From assembly GCF_003233655.1 (NCBI RefSeq), contig NZ_CP029829.1, positions 1,932,978 through 1,996,977 on the forward strand: a stretch of 64,000 nt of DNA. Direction: 5' to 3'. The translations under genes were made by a program, and so were the position numbers. This stretch comes from Azospirillum ramasamyi (GTDB taxonomy: Bacteria > Pseudomonadota > Alphaproteobacteria > Azospirillales > Azospirillaceae). Below, piece after piece: positions 25,325-34,955 of this stretch; the first letter of the stretch is position 1, and every line of letters starts with the position of its first letter. Under the pieces are notes generated by a model, which was not told the origin of the DNA, ran no database searches, and saw nothing but the letters and a program-made list of their open reading frames with translations.

Positions 25325-26346
25325 CCGAAGGCCTGGGCCTCCAGCGCATCGCCGTCCCAACCGACCAGATCGGCCGACTCGACGGGCACCCTCAGCCGGT
25401 CGGCCAGCATCGCCATCAGCGTGGCGTTGTGGCGGCCGCCGCCGCAGACCAGCCAGCGCACCGGCGGGGCCGGCAGGTGGGCCACCACGCGGGCGACCGA
25501 TTCGGCGGTGAAGGCGGTCAGGGTCGCGGCCCCGTCGGCGGCGGACAGGGCGGCCACCGGCGCCGGGTCGAAGGCGTCGCGGTCCAGCGACTTGGGTGCC
25601 GGGCGGTCGAACCAGGGATTGGCCATCAGGGCGGCCAGCGCCGCCCCATCCACCTGGCCGGTCGCCGCCAGCGCTCCGCCGGCATCGAAACGGCCGAGGC
25701 CGTGGCGCAGAACCCAATCGTCGATGAGGGCGTTGCCCGGCCCGGTGTCGCAGGCGACGACCTCCGCCTCACCTTCCGAGGTCTCGGGGCCGATCCAGCT
25801 GACATTGGCGACGCCGCCGATGTTGAGGATGGCGAGCGGGCGCGCCAGGCCATGCGCCAGCGCGCGGTGGAACAGCGGGACCAGCGGCGCCCCCTGCCCG
25901 CCCGCGGCCACGTCGGCGCCGCGGAGGTCATTGACCACGCCGATGCCGGTCGCCGCCGCCAGCCGGGCGCCATCGCCGATCTGCCGGGTGAGGCGCCGGT
26001 CGGGATCGTGATGGATGGTGTGGCCGTGGAAACCGATCAGTTCGACGTCGGCCCGCGCGACTCCCGCCTGGCCCAGCAGGCGGCGCACCGCGTCGGCATG
26101 GGCGTCGGTCAGCTCGCGCTCCACCTCCGCCACCGGCTCCCCGCCGTCCGTCCTGCCGAGACAGGCGCGCAGCCGCACGCGGAAACGGTCGTCATAGGGG
26201 ATGGTCAGGAAGGAGAGCGCCTCCACCCTGCCGCGCCCATCGGTGCGCAACAGGGCTGCGTCGATGCCGTCCATCGAGGTGCCGCTCATCAGGCCGACGA
26301 CGGTGCGCAGCCCCTCCCCGACATCCCCGTCCCGGTTTTCCATCAT
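25222..26346 (-). CDS. anmK: Anhydro-N-acetylmuramic acid kinase
   Basis: A 374-residue cytoplasmic kinase. It hydrates and phosphorylates anhydro-MurNAc recycled from peptidoglycan, giving MurNAc-6-phosphate. It has the ASKHA-fold blocks 'GLMSGTSMDGIDAALL', 'IGFHGHTIHHDP', 'IGDGARLAAATGIGVVNDLR', 'ILNIGGVANVSWIG', 'ACDTGPGNALIDDWV' and 'WLVCGGGRHN'. Two adjacent ATG codons (26346, 26343) are possible starts, with GGAG just upstream. No murQ or other recycling gene is adjacent. The 3' end overlaps the convergent membrane-protein gene. Confidence 0.95.
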   Translation of the reverse strand: MMENRDGDVGEGLRTVVGLMSGTSMDGIDAALLRTDGRGRVEALSFLTIPYDDRFRVRLRACLGRTDGGEPVAEVERELTDAHADAVRRLLGQAGVARADVELIGFHGHTIHHDPDRRLTRQIGDGARLAAATGIGVVNDLRGADVAAGGQGAPLVPLFHRALAHGLARPLAILNIGGVANVSWIGPETSEGEAEVVACDTGPGNALIDDWVLRHGLGRFDAGGALAATGQVDGAALAALMANPWFDRPAPKSLDRDAFDPAPVAALSAADGAATLTAFTAESVARVVAHLPAPPVRWLVCGGGRHNATLMAMLADRLRVPVESADLVGWDGDALEAQAFGYLAVRSRLGLPLSLPATTGVPVPMRGGVFHPAG

Positions 26347-26385
26347 CCGCTCCACGCCCGCCTTGGTAACGGGGCCCAATCTAGA

Positions 26386-26411
26386 CTAAAGCGAAATTTC
26401 ATTCGCTTTAG
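26386..26411. repeat. Inverted repeat CTAAAGCGAA / TTCGCTTTAG
   Basis: Two perfect ten-base arms (26386-26395, 26402-26411) around ATTTCA, upstream of anmK on its 5' side. It is A/T-rich compared with the window. It could be an operator for anmK or a relic of the same palindrome family as the one at 26479. Confidence 0.6.
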
Positions 26412-26478
26412 ATTCTTATGGCCACGTTCGCCGGTAGGGCTTCGGCCGCGTGAGCGACCGGGGCCGCCGTCGCGGTCC

Positions 26479-26500
26479 AAAGCGGATTGCAATCCGCTTT
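26479..26500. repeat. 22-bp perfect palindrome with GCGGATTGCAATCCGC core
   Basis: AAAGCGGATTG followed by its exact complement CAATCCGCTTT, no loop. It overlaps the stop codon (26499-26501) of the PhyH-like gene. The half-site TTGCAATCCGCTT recurs at 15533-15545. Either a terminator stem or a protein-binding dyad. Confidence 0.65.
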
Positions 26501-27362
26501 AGCTGAGCCAAAGCTGCAGCATCAGCCGGTCGCGGTTGGCCGGCGGCACGGCGCGGTGGTAGCAGGAGGTGTCCTCCAGGAAACCGGTGCCGGCCGGCCC
26601 CTCCACCAACAGGATGCGGTCGCGGGCGAAGCGGGTGAACAGCTCCTCGTCGCGGGCATTGGCCGAACCCAGCAGCATGCGCAGCGACTTGCCGTGGTGG
26701 CTGCCGCGGACCAGCTCATGCTCCCCCGCGCCGGGACTGACGTCGGTCAGGTAGAACTGGGCCGAGCAGAAATGGAAGTCGTGGACATCGTAATGCCAGT
26801 CGATGGTCTGGCCCAACTGCCGGCGCTCGTCGTCGCCGGCGTCGGTGACGAAGCTCCAGAACAGACGCGGGATGATCTTGGTCGGGCGGAACCCCAGGAA
26901 GGCCCCGGCGCATTCCATCAGCAGCGGGTCGCGGCAGACCCGGCGCACCGCCGGGCAGTCCAGCGGGTCGGGGACGATGCCCATCACCGCGGGTGATCCG
27001 TCGGCAAGCCGGCCCTCGTGCACTTCGTGCCGGTAGAACATCCGCTCGTCGCGCAGACGGCGCTGCAGGAGGGAATGGGTGGCGAACTCCACCATTTCCG
27101 CCACCATCTCCCCCGGCAGATCGAAGCCCATGGCGATCGAGTCGCGCCGCAGGTCCGCCAGTGCCCGCTCTGCGGTCAGGCCGGCGAACAGGCTGACCGG
27201 AAGCGTCGGCAAGGCGACGGGCGGCCCGGCCGGGGCACGCTGGCGCGACCGCGGGGACAGGCGGCGCAAGGCGCTGTAGCCGCGCCGAATCGATTCGAAG
27301 CGGCCGAGCGCATAGTGAAGCTCTCCGGCAACGAGGCGCCGGGCAATATTCGCAACGTTCAT
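26499..27362 (-). CDS. PhyH-like (phytanoyl-CoA dioxygenase family) Fe(II)/2-oxoglutarate oxygenase
   Basis: A 287-residue protein whose C-terminal half fits the PhyH double-stranded beta-helix. The iron-binding H-x-D is in 'IDWHYDVHDFHFCSAQFYL', the distal His is in 'DTSCYHRAVPP', and the Arg for 2-oxoglutarate follows in 'NRDRLMLQLWLS'. 'GEHELVRGSHHGKSL' is the usual turn between. The N-terminal 60 residues are basic and poorly conserved in appearance. The substrate is unknown; family members hydroxylate lipids, antibiotics or small acids. It stands alone between anmK and bcp. Confidence 0.8.
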   Translation of the reverse strand: MNVANIARRLVAGELHYALGRFESIRRGYSALRRLSPRSRQRAPAGPPVALPTLPVSLFAGLTAERALADLRRDSIAMGFDLPGEMVAEMVEFATHSLLQRRLRDERMFYRHEVHEGRLADGSPAVMGIVPDPLDCPAVRRVCRDPLLMECAGAFLGFRPTKIIPRLFWSFVTDAGDDERRQLGQTIDWHYDVHDFHFCSAQFYLTDVSPGAGEHELVRGSHHGKSLRMLLGSANARDEELFTRFARDRILLVEGPAGTGFLEDTSCYHRAVPPANRDRLMLQLWLS

Positions 27363-27579
27363 TTATGGTGCATCCCTGGGGCAGCCGAAGGACCAAAACC
27401 GCGGTGGGTTGCGCGGCCACTGGTGCGGGAATGCACGGAGTGTATGCAGTTTTGGCGCGATTCCAGAAACGCCCTTGTGGCGTAAGCCCACGCGCCGGAG
27501 GAATAGCCGGGGGAGGCGGGGTGACCATCCCGTACGGTTCATGCCGGGAGAAAACGGCACCCCGCCTTCACGCGAGAGG

Positions 27580-28044
27580 CTAAAGGGCCTGTACCGCCTT
27601 CAGCACCGCCGCGACATGGCCCGTCACCTTCACCTTACGCCAGACGTTGCGGACCACGCCGTCCTTGTCGATCAGGAAGGTGGCGCGGTCGATGCCCATA
27701 TACTTGCGGCCGTACATGCTCTTCTCGACCCAGGTGCCGTAGGCCTCGCAGACACTACCGTCGGTATCGGAAGCGAGCGTGAAGGTCAGCTCATGCTTGG
27801 CCTTGAACTTGTCGTGGCTGGCGACGCTGTCCTTGGACACGCCGATCACCACCGCATCGACGGCGGAGAAGTCGGGCAACTGGTCGCGGAAGCCGCAGGC
27901 CTCCGACGTGCAGCCCGACGTGTCGTCCTTGGGGTAGAAATACAGCACCACCGGCTTGCCGCGCAGGGCCGACAGGGTGACGCTGCCCCCGCCGTCGGTC
28001 GGCATGGTGAAATCCGGGGCGGGCGATCCGACGTCTACGGTCAT
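27580..28044 (-). CDS. bcp: Thioredoxin-dependent peroxiredoxin (BCP type)
   Basis: A 154-residue cytoplasmic peroxidase that removes H2O2 and organic hydroperoxides. The peroxidatic Cys is in 'YPKDDTSGCTSEACGFRD', with a second Cys five residues on, the atypical two-Cys arrangement. 'GSPAPDFTMPTDGG' begins the protein, and 'HDKFKAKHELTFTLASD' and 'ATFLIDKDGVVRNVW' follow. Start ATG 28044. It lies 56 bases downstream of glnE on the same strand and may be co-transcribed. Confidence 0.95.
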   Translation of the reverse strand: MTVDVGSPAPDFTMPTDGGGSVTLSALRGKPVVLYFYPKDDTSGCTSEACGFRDQLPDFSAVDAVVIGVSKDSVASHDKFKAKHELTFTLASDTDGSVCEAYGTWVEKSMYGRKYMGIDRATFLIDKDGVVRNVWRKVKVTGHVAAVLKAVQAL

Positions 28045-28100
28045 GGCTGCTCGAATGTCCTTCTTCTTGCCGGCGGAGAACCGGCGGGTGGAACCGGCCC

Positions 28101-31100
28101 TCAAGCCGGGGGCGTGGTCGTGTTGGGTGGGGCCAGACGGCCCGCCGGCTCCTCGACCAGGGCCTTGAAGTGGCCGTGGGCGCGGGCGGCGACGGCACGG
28201 ATTCTGCGGTCCAGTTCGGGGAAGTCAACAGCGCCGGGCTCACGCTCGCCCGGAATGCCGGTGGGAAAGGCCGCGCGGGTCAGCCCGGCCAGCAGGCTGG
28301 GCGACACCTGGTTGGGATCCAGCACCCCGGCGGTGGTCAGCCGCAGGAAGCCCTGCACCCGCCGCCACAGGCGCAGCGTGGATTCCAGGTCATCCGCCAC
28401 CTCCGCGTCCAGGGCGCCGGTGCGGGCGGCGCATCGCAGCGCCATGGCGGTGCCGATGTGCAGGATGTCCGGCCGTTCATGGGCGAAGCGCAGCTGCAGG
28501 TATTGGGCGATGAACTCGATGTCGATCAGGCAGCCGCGGGCGTACTTCACGTTCCAGACGTTGGTCGTCCCGAACTCCTTCTCGATTCGCCGCCGCATGT
28601 CGGCGACGTCCCACAGCAGCCGGTCGGGATCGCGCGGGGCCGTCAGCACCGAGCGGACCGCCGCCGACACCCGGTCGGCAAGACCGGAATCGCCGCCGAT
28701 CACCCGGGCGCGGGTCAGGGCCATATGCTCCCAGGTCCAGGCGTCGGTCGTCTGGTATTTCAGGAAGGCGTCCAGCGAGGTGGCGAGCGGCCCGGCATTG
28801 CCGGACGGCCGCAGCCGCATGTCCACCTCGTAGAGCCGCCCGTCGGCCATCGGCGCGGTGATGGCGTTGGTCAGGCGTTGCGTCAGCTTGATGTAATACT
28901 CGTTGGGAGACAGCGGCTTGGCGCCATCCGAAAGCCGCGGGCCTTCACCGGCCGCCACGTCGTAGATGACGATCAGGTCGATGTCGGACGTGATGGTCAG
29001 CTGCCGGCTGCCCAGCTTGCCCATCGCCACCACCACCCAGGCGCCGCCGGGGATGCGGCCATGGCGCTGGGCGAACTCCTCCTCCACCCGGCGGGCGAGG
29101 TCGGGAACGACGATGTCGGCCAGATCGGCCAGGAAGGCGCCGCAGCGGTCGCCGTCGGTGATGCCGCGCAGGATATGGACCCCGGCGCGGAAGCGCTGGT
29201 CGTTGGTCCAGCGCCGCGACAGGGTCAGCGCATCCTCGAAATCGCGGGCGGTCGCCACCACGCGGGCGTGGTCTTCGGCCAGCCCGTCCTCCTTGCCCGG
29301 CAGCTCATCGAAGAAGTCCGGCGACAGCACGGCGTCGAGCAGCGACGGGTTGCGCGACAGCGTCTTCGCCAACTGCGGCGCGATGCCCATGATCTCCGCC
29401 ACCAGTTCAAGCAGCCAGGGATTGGCGACGAAGAGGGAGAACAGCCCGACGCCGGCCGGCAGCTTGCCGAGGAAATCGTCGAAGTTCATCAGCGCCGAAT
29501 CGGGGGCCGGCGTCTTGGCCAGCGCGCTCAGCAGGGCCGGCGTCAGCTCGGTCAGCAGCTCGCGCGCCCGGCCGGAGCGGGTGGCGCGGTAGCGGCCGCG
29601 GTGCCAGGCCGACACCACGTTGATGACGCGCGCAGGATCGGCATAGCCCATGCCGCTCAGCGTCTCCACCGTGCCGGGATCGGGATCGGTGCCGGTGAAG
29701 ACGAGATTGCCGGGGCCGGAGAGCGACGGCGCCTCCTCGAACAGTTCGGCATAGCGGTCCTCGACCTGCCCCAGCGTCGCCAGCAGCTCCGCCCGGAAGG
29801 CGTCGGGGTCGTCATAGCCGAGAAAGGTCGCCAGATGCGCCACGCCGGCATCGTCGGCGGGAATACGGTGGGTCTGCTGGTCGTCGATCATCTGGATGCG
29901 ATGTTCGACACGGCGCAGGAAATGATAGGCCCCCGCAAGATCCTCCACCGTCTGGGCCGGCACGCGCCCGACGTCGTGCAGAGCCTCGTTCGCCATCAGC
30001 GTCGGGGCGATGCGCACGCGCGGGTCGCGCCCGCCGAAGATCAGCTGCTGGGTCTGGGCGAAGAACTCGATCTCGCGGATGCCGCCGCGGCCGACCTTGA
30101 TGTCGTGGCCGTTGACCGTCACCTCGCGGTGGCCCTTGTGGGCGTTGATCTGGCGCTTGATCGAATGGATGTCCTGGATGGCGGCGAAATCCAGGTTGCG
30201 GCGCCAGATGAAGGGCTCCAGGAAGCGGATGAAGGATGCCCCCGCCTCCGGGTCGCCGGCGATCGGGCGGGCCTTGATCATCGCCGCGCGCTCCCAGTTC
30301 TGGCCGACGCTGCCGTAATAAATTTCGGCCGCCGACACGGAAACCGCCAGCGGCGTGGCGCCTGGGTCCGGCCTAAGCCGAAGGTCGGTTCGGAAGACGT
30401 AGCCGTCCTTGGTCCGTTCATCCATAATGCGGACAAGATCGCGTGCGAGCCTGATGAAAGTTCGCGCGAGGTTGTCCGGCTGGGGCGTCTGCACAACAGC
30501 GTCGTCGTACAGGACGATCAGGTCGATGTCGCTGGAATAGTTGAGTTCGCGCCCGCCAAGCTTGCCCATGCCCAACACGATCAGACCTGAGCCGATCCAC
30601 GGTCGCTGCGGATCCGGCAGCGTCAGCGTCCCTGCCTCCGCGGCACGGCGCAGCAGGAAATTCGCGGCCAGCTGCACCCCCGTCTCCGCCAGCTCCGACA
30701 GGGCGCCGGTGACGCGGAACAGCGGCCATACCCCGGCGATGTCGGCCAGCGCGATCAGCAGGGCGGACCGCCGCTTCGCCACCCGCAGCCCGGCCATCAG
30801 CCGGTCCATCGACGTCTCGCCGTCATGCTCGGCATGGAGGGCGGCGATCAGCCCGGCGAAGGTGGCGTCGAACCCGTCCTCCATCAGCCGCCGGACGAAG
30901 GGCATCTCCCGCGTCAGGATGTGGCCCAGATACGGGCTGTTGCCGCACACCGCACCGATCAGCGCGCGGCCGGGCTCCGAATCGGCGAAGGCCTCGGCCC
31001 AGCCCCGCGTCTCCGCATCCGCCGCGGCGGCCTGCTGGCGCCAGCGCTCCATCCCCAGCGCCGCCTGCGCGGCGTCGAAGGGCTTCGGCAAGGGGGCGGG

Positions 31101-31121
31101 GAACGGAATGGGGCTCGACAT
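28101..31121 (-). CDS. glnE: Bifunctional glutamine synthetase adenylyltransferase / adenylyl-removing enzyme
   Basis: A 1006-residue enzyme controlling glutamine synthetase by adding or removing AMP in response to PII protein and glutamine. Two nucleotidyltransferase domains are visible: an N-terminal adenylyl-removing domain with 'GGRELNYSSDIDLIVLYD' near residue 190, and a C-terminal adenylyl-transferase domain with 'GSRQLTITSDIDLIVIYD' near 702. Each carries the G-S/G-x9-D-x-D metal site. The regulatory helical region lies between. The length is typical. It is important in nitrogen control, which fits a nitrogen-fixing relative. Divergent from the AsmA-like gene. Confidence 0.97.
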   Translation of the reverse strand: MSSPIPFPAPLPKPFDAAQAALGMERWRQQAAAADAETRGWAEAFADSEPGRALIGAVCGNSPYLGHILTREMPFVRRLMEDGFDATFAGLIAALHAEHDGETSMDRLMAGLRVAKRRSALLIALADIAGVWPLFRVTGALSELAETGVQLAANFLLRRAAEAGTLTLPDPQRPWIGSGLIVLGMGKLGGRELNYSSDIDLIVLYDDAVVQTPQPDNLARTFIRLARDLVRIMDERTKDGYVFRTDLRLRPDPGATPLAVSVSAAEIYYGSVGQNWERAAMIKARPIAGDPEAGASFIRFLEPFIWRRNLDFAAIQDIHSIKRQINAHKGHREVTVNGHDIKVGRGGIREIEFFAQTQQLIFGGRDPRVRIAPTLMANEALHDVGRVPAQTVEDLAGAYHFLRRVEHRIQMIDDQQTHRIPADDAGVAHLATFLGYDDPDAFRAELLATLGQVEDRYAELFEEAPSLSGPGNLVFTGTDPDPGTVETLSGMGYADPARVINVVSAWHRGRYRATRSGRARELLTELTPALLSALAKTPAPDSALMNFDDFLGKLPAGVGLFSLFVANPWLLELVAEIMGIAPQLAKTLSRNPSLLDAVLSPDFFDELPGKEDGLAEDHARVVATARDFEDALTLSRRWTNDQRFRAGVHILRGITDGDRCGAFLADLADIVVPDLARRVEEEFAQRHGRIPGGAWVVVAMGKLGSRQLTITSDIDLIVIYDVAAGEGPRLSDGAKPLSPNEYYIKLTQRLTNAITAPMADGRLYEVDMRLRPSGNAGPLATSLDAFLKYQTTDAWTWEHMALTRARVIGGDSGLADRVSAAVRSVLTAPRDPDRLLWDVADMRRRIEKEFGTTNVWNVKYARGCLIDIEFIAQYLQLRFAHERPDILHIGTAMALRCAARTGALDAEVADDLESTLRLWRRVQGFLRLTTAGVLDPNQVSPSLLAGLTRAAFPTGIPGEREPGAVDFPELDRRIRAVAARAHGHFKALVEEPAGRLAPPNTTTPPA

Positions 31122-31226
31122 GGGAACGGTCTTTCCTGCTCAAAACATGTGCAGAAAGCTGCACGCGTCGGGAGAGAACGTCAATCGGGCCGATTCCCGC
31201 GCCTTCTCCCGCCTCCATGGTGCCCG

Positions 31227-34200
31227 ATGATCCGGCGCACCGCGAAGATTCTCGGCCTGACGCTGACCGGAATCGGGGCCGTGGCCCTGGCGGCGGGCGG
31301 GCTGTTCGCTTGGCGGCTGTCGCAGGGGCCGATCGCGCTCGATCCGCTGATCCCCTATGTCGAGAAGGCGCTCAGCGACCGCGACGGCCGGTTCCGCATC
31401 GATGTCGGCGAGCTGGTGCTGTCGCTGGAAAAGGACGACGCGCTCCAGGCCGGCGACGGCGGGCGGCGTCTCGACCTGCGGGCCCGGCGGGTGCAGGCGC
31501 TGAACGCCGAGGGGGCGGAACTGGCCGCGGTGCCGGAGATGGGCATCGGCTTCTCGGTCACGGCGCTGATGCGCGGCACGCTGTCGCCGACGCGACTCGA
31601 TCTGGTCCGGCCGCGCCTCAGCGTGCTGCGGCGGGCGGACGGCAGCATCGCCTTCGACGTGCGGTCCGATACGGAGGCGGTGCAGAAGCAAAGCGACGGC
31701 CCCGACCTGTTGAACGAGGCGCTGGACAGCCTGCGCCGGCCGCCCGACATCGATCGGCCGTTCGGGCTGCTGCGCCGGCTGTCGGTGGTGGGGGCCGACC
31801 TGCGGATCGAGAACCGCATGCTGGATCTCTCCTGGCACGCGACCCGCGCCGACATGATCCTGACCCGCGACGACCACGGCGCCCAGGGCCGCGCCCGCCT
31901 GACCCTCGATCTCGGCCCCCGGAACCAGGGGGATGCGAATCGGCTTCCGGTGACGGTCGCCGCCTCCGGCCACTACAACCTCTCGGACTCCACCACCGAC
32001 CTGACCCTGTCCGTCGATGGGCTGGAGCCGGCGGCGCTGGCGGAGGTCGGGCCGGCGCTGAAGCCGCTGGCCGCGGTGAAGCTGCCGCTGTCGGGCACGG
32101 TCACGGGCAAGCTCGATTCCCGGTTCGAGCCGTCGATGCTCAACCTGAACCTGCGCGGCGGCACCGGCGCCATCGCCCTGCCCGCCCTGCGGCCGGAGCC
32201 GCTCGCGGTGCAGAGCATGGCCCTGCGCGGCAGCCTGGACGTGCCGGGCCGGCGGCTCCGCGTGGACGACCTGTCGCTGAAGGCCGAGTCCACGGCCGGC
32301 GGCGAAGCTCTGACGCTGTACGGCCGGGGCGAGCTGACGGAGAACGACCGGGGCCGCGACCTCCAGGCGTCGCTGTCGCTGACCGCCGGGGGCCGGACCG
32401 GCGAACTCGAGCTGTCGGGGCAGCAGGGCCCCGGCAAGGACGGGCGGGCGACGGCGCGGCTGGCCGGCCTCACCCCCGCGGCGCTCGCCGGCATCGCCCC
32501 GGCGCTGGAGCCGCTGAAGGCCGCCGCCCTGCCGCTGTCGGGCATGGTGGAGGTCGCCTTCGATTCGTCCCTGCAGCCGACCTCCGGCAAGGCCGATCTC
32601 ACCGCCGGCCGCGGCCATCTGCTCCGCCCGGACCTGTTCGAGGGCCCGGTGCCCGTCGAGTCGGCCCGGCTGCGCCTGCATGGCGACCGCGACCGCGTCG
32701 AGCTGGACGGCCTGACGGCGGTGCTGGGCGAACCCGGCAAGCCGCAGCCGCGGGTGGAGGCCAGCGGCACCGCCCTGCGCCAGGGCGACCGCATGGCGGT
32801 GGAGGCGCAGGCGAGCGCGAGCGGCATGGCGCTGGACGAGCTGCGCCGCTACTGGCCGAAGGTCGCCGGTCCCAACGCGCGGGAGTGGGTGGTCACCAAC
32901 CTGTCCCACGGCACGGTGACGGAGGCGCGCGCCGAGGTGGCGCTGTCGCTGCCGCTCGACCGCCCGGTCAAGCCGGAGATGAAGCACTTCCTGGCGACCA
33001 TGGCCGGGGAGGACATCAGCGTCCGCTATTTCCACGACCTGACGCCGGTGACCGGCGCCGGGGTGGAGGCCACCACCGACGGCAAGACCTTCACTGTCAA
33101 TACCAAGGGCGGGCGCATCGCCGATCCGAAATCGGGCGACATCGAGATCGGCGACGGCAAGGTGGTGATCGGCGGGCTGGACACCGGCCATGAGACGATG
33201 GACATCCGCATCCCGGTACAGGGGCCGGTGCGCTCCATTCTGACCCTGCTCGACATGCCGCCGCTGGGCTATCCCACCAGGCTGGAGATGGACCCGAAGC
33301 GGACCCAGGGCACGGCGGAAGCCCAGCTTCACTTCGCCTTCCCGCTGCTGGTCGACCTGAAGGTTGAGCAGCTGAACCTGGAGGTGGCGGGCAAGCTGCG
33401 CAAGGTGGCGGTGGAGAAGGTGGCGGCCGGAATGAACGCCACCGACGGCGAGCTGTCGCTGGCGCTCGACCTCAACGCGATGCAGATCAAGGGCACGACC
33501 AAGCTGGACGGCATCCCCGTCAGCGTCGACTGGAACGAATCCTTCGACAGCGCGGCCAAGGGCCCGCGCACCCGCATCGCGGTGAAGGGCGACGCCACCG
33601 CCGACGATCTGCGCGCCCACGGCATCGACCTTGAGGACCGGGTCCAGGGCCCCTTCGGCGCCGACATCCTGTTCACGGTGGACCGCCGCCACAAGCTGGC
33701 GCTGACGGCGAACCTGAACCTGGAGAAGACCCGGCTGTCCATCGAGGAACTGGGCTGGGCCAAGCCGCCCGGAAAGCCCGGCACTGGCAAGCTGACGCTG
33801 GAGTTCGACAAGGACCGCCCGACCCGCATCAGCAACCTGACCGTCGATGCCGGCGGGCTGAAGGCCGTCACCAACCTGGAACTGGCCGACGGCGGCAAGC
33901 GGGTGGCGCGGATCCAGACCCCCAGCTTCAAGCTGGGCCAGACCGACCTGCGCGCCGACCTGACCGTTCTGCCCCCGGCCAAGCCCGGCGGTCCGGCCGG
34001 CGGCTATGCCGGCACCATCACCGGCAGCAGCCTGGACGCCCGCGGCCTGACCGGCAAGACGCCGTCCGGCGAGGGCGCCGTCGCCCCCGACCCGCAAAAG
34101 GCCCGGACCGGCGACGGCCGCAAGACGCCGCTGGACGTCGCCATCAAGTTCGATTCGGTGGTGTTCGGCGAGGGGCGGCGGCTGCGCCAGGTCGCCGGAA

Positions 34201-34943
34201 CCATGCGGCGCGACACCAGCGCCTGGACCCTGCTGGACCTCACCGGGCGCAGCGACGGCGGCGGCGTGTCGATGAAGTGGCGGCCGGGTGCGCAGGGCGT
34301 CTACGACCTCGCCATCAACGCCGACGATCTGGGTTCCGCCCTGCAGGCGATGGATCTGAACGACCGCATGCGCGGCGGCCGGCTGACCCTGACCGGCCGG
34401 TCGGTGGAGCCGCGGGCCGACGCCGCCATTGTGGGCAAGGCTGAAATCCGCGATTACACGCTGATCGACGTCCCCGCCCTGGCGCGCATCCTGAACGCCA
34501 TCTCGCCGTCAGGCTTCGCGGAGCTGCTGGGTGGCGGCAAGGGCATCAATTTCGGCCGCATGTCGGCGGATTTCCGCAAGGAGGGCCGCCTGCTGAACGT
34601 GAAGGATCTGCGCACCTCGGGCTCGGCGCTCGGCCTGACGCTGGAGGGGCAGGTCGATCTGGAGACGGAGACCGCCAATCTCCAGGGCACCATCGTTCCC
34701 GTCTATGGTCTGAACCGCCTGATCGGCCAAATCCCGCTGCTGGGCGACGTGCTGAGCGGCGGCGAGGGCCAGGGCATCTTCTCCGCCACCTGGCATGTCC
34801 AGGGTCCGCTCTCCGATCCCGACGTGTCGGTCAACCCGCTGGCGGTTCTGGCCCCCGGCTTCCTGCGCAACCTGTTCTTCCTGGGCGGCGACGGCACCCC
34901 GATGCCGGACACCAAGGCGCCGCCGGAAGCGCATACGCGGTGA
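31227..34943 (+). CDS. Giant AsmA-like / DUF3971 envelope protein
   Basis: A 1238-residue protein with one N-terminal membrane helix (about residues 9-29, LTLTGIGAVALAAGGLFAW) and a long beta-rich periplasmic part. It has repeated 'LxLSGxVxxxxDSxxxP' blocks ('KLPLSGTVTGKLDS', 'ALPLSGMVEVAFDSS') and a C-terminal AsmA_2-like region ('AEIRDYTLIDVPALARIL', 'GLTLEGQVDLETETANLQGT', 'GQGIFSATWHVQGPLSDPDVSVNPLA', read separately). Related proteins (YhdP, TamB, AsmA) form bridges carrying phospholipids to the outer membrane. Start ATG 31227 gives M-I-R-R-T-A-K. Same-strand neighbours are absent. Confidence 0.85.
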   Translation: MIRRTAKILGLTLTGIGAVALAAGGLFAWRLSQGPIALDPLIPYVEKALSDRDGRFRIDVGELVLSLEKDDALQAGDGGRRLDLRARRVQALNAEGAELAAVPEMGIGFSVTALMRGTLSPTRLDLVRPRLSVLRRADGSIAFDVRSDTEAVQKQSDGPDLLNEALDSLRRPPDIDRPFGLLRRLSVVGADLRIENRMLDLSWHATRADMILTRDDHGAQGRARLTLDLGPRNQGDANRLPVTVAASGHYNLSDSTTDLTLSVDGLEPAALAEVGPALKPLAAVKLPLSGTVTGKLDSRFEPSMLNLNLRGGTGAIALPALRPEPLAVQSMALRGSLDVPGRRLRVDDLSLKAESTAGGEALTLYGRGELTENDRGRDLQASLSLTAGGRTGELELSGQQGPGKDGRATARLAGLTPAALAGIAPALEPLKAAALPLSGMVEVAFDSSLQPTSGKADLTAGRGHLLRPDLFEGPVPVESARLRLHGDRDRVELDGLTAVLGEPGKPQPRVEASGTALRQGDRMAVEAQASASGMALDELRRYWPKVAGPNAREWVVTNLSHGTVTEARAEVALSLPLDRPVKPEMKHFLATMAGEDISVRYFHDLTPVTGAGVEATTDGKTFTVNTKGGRIADPKSGDIEIGDGKVVIGGLDTGHETMDIRIPVQGPVRSILTLLDMPPLGYPTRLEMDPKRTQGTAEAQLHFAFPLLVDLKVEQLNLEVAGKLRKVAVEKVAAGMNATDGELSLALDLNAMQIKGTTKLDGIPVSVDWNESFDSAAKGPRTRIAVKGDATADDLRAHGIDLEDRVQGPFGADILFTVDRRHKLALTANLNLEKTRLSIEELGWAKPPGKPGTGKLTLEFDKDRPTRISNLTVDAGGLKAVTNLELADGGKRVARIQTPSFKLGQTDLRADLTVLPPAKPGGPAGGYAGTITGSSLDARGLTGKTPSGEGAVAPDPQKARTGDGRKTPLDVAIKFDSVVFGEGRRLRQVAGTMRRDTSAWTLLDLTGRSDGGGVSMKWRPGAQGVYDLAINADDLGSALQAMDLNDRMRGGRLTLTGRSVEPRADAAIVGKAEIRDYTLIDVPALARILNAISPSGFAELLGGGKGINFGRMSADFRKEGRLLNVKDLRTSGSALGLTLEGQVDLETETANLQGTIVPVYGLNRLIGQIPLLGDVLSGGEGQGIFSATWHVQGPLSDPDVSVNPLAVLAPGFLRNLFFLGGDGTPMPDTKAPPEAHTR

Positions 34944-34955
34944 GGGGGCAGATCT

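Noticed and set aside
27363-27579. Small gene or strong terminator between bcp and the PhyH-like gene
   Set aside because: The open frames lack motifs. A hairpin with ten-base arms (27514-27523, 27558-27567) exists but has no T run and a long loop, so it is left uncalled.
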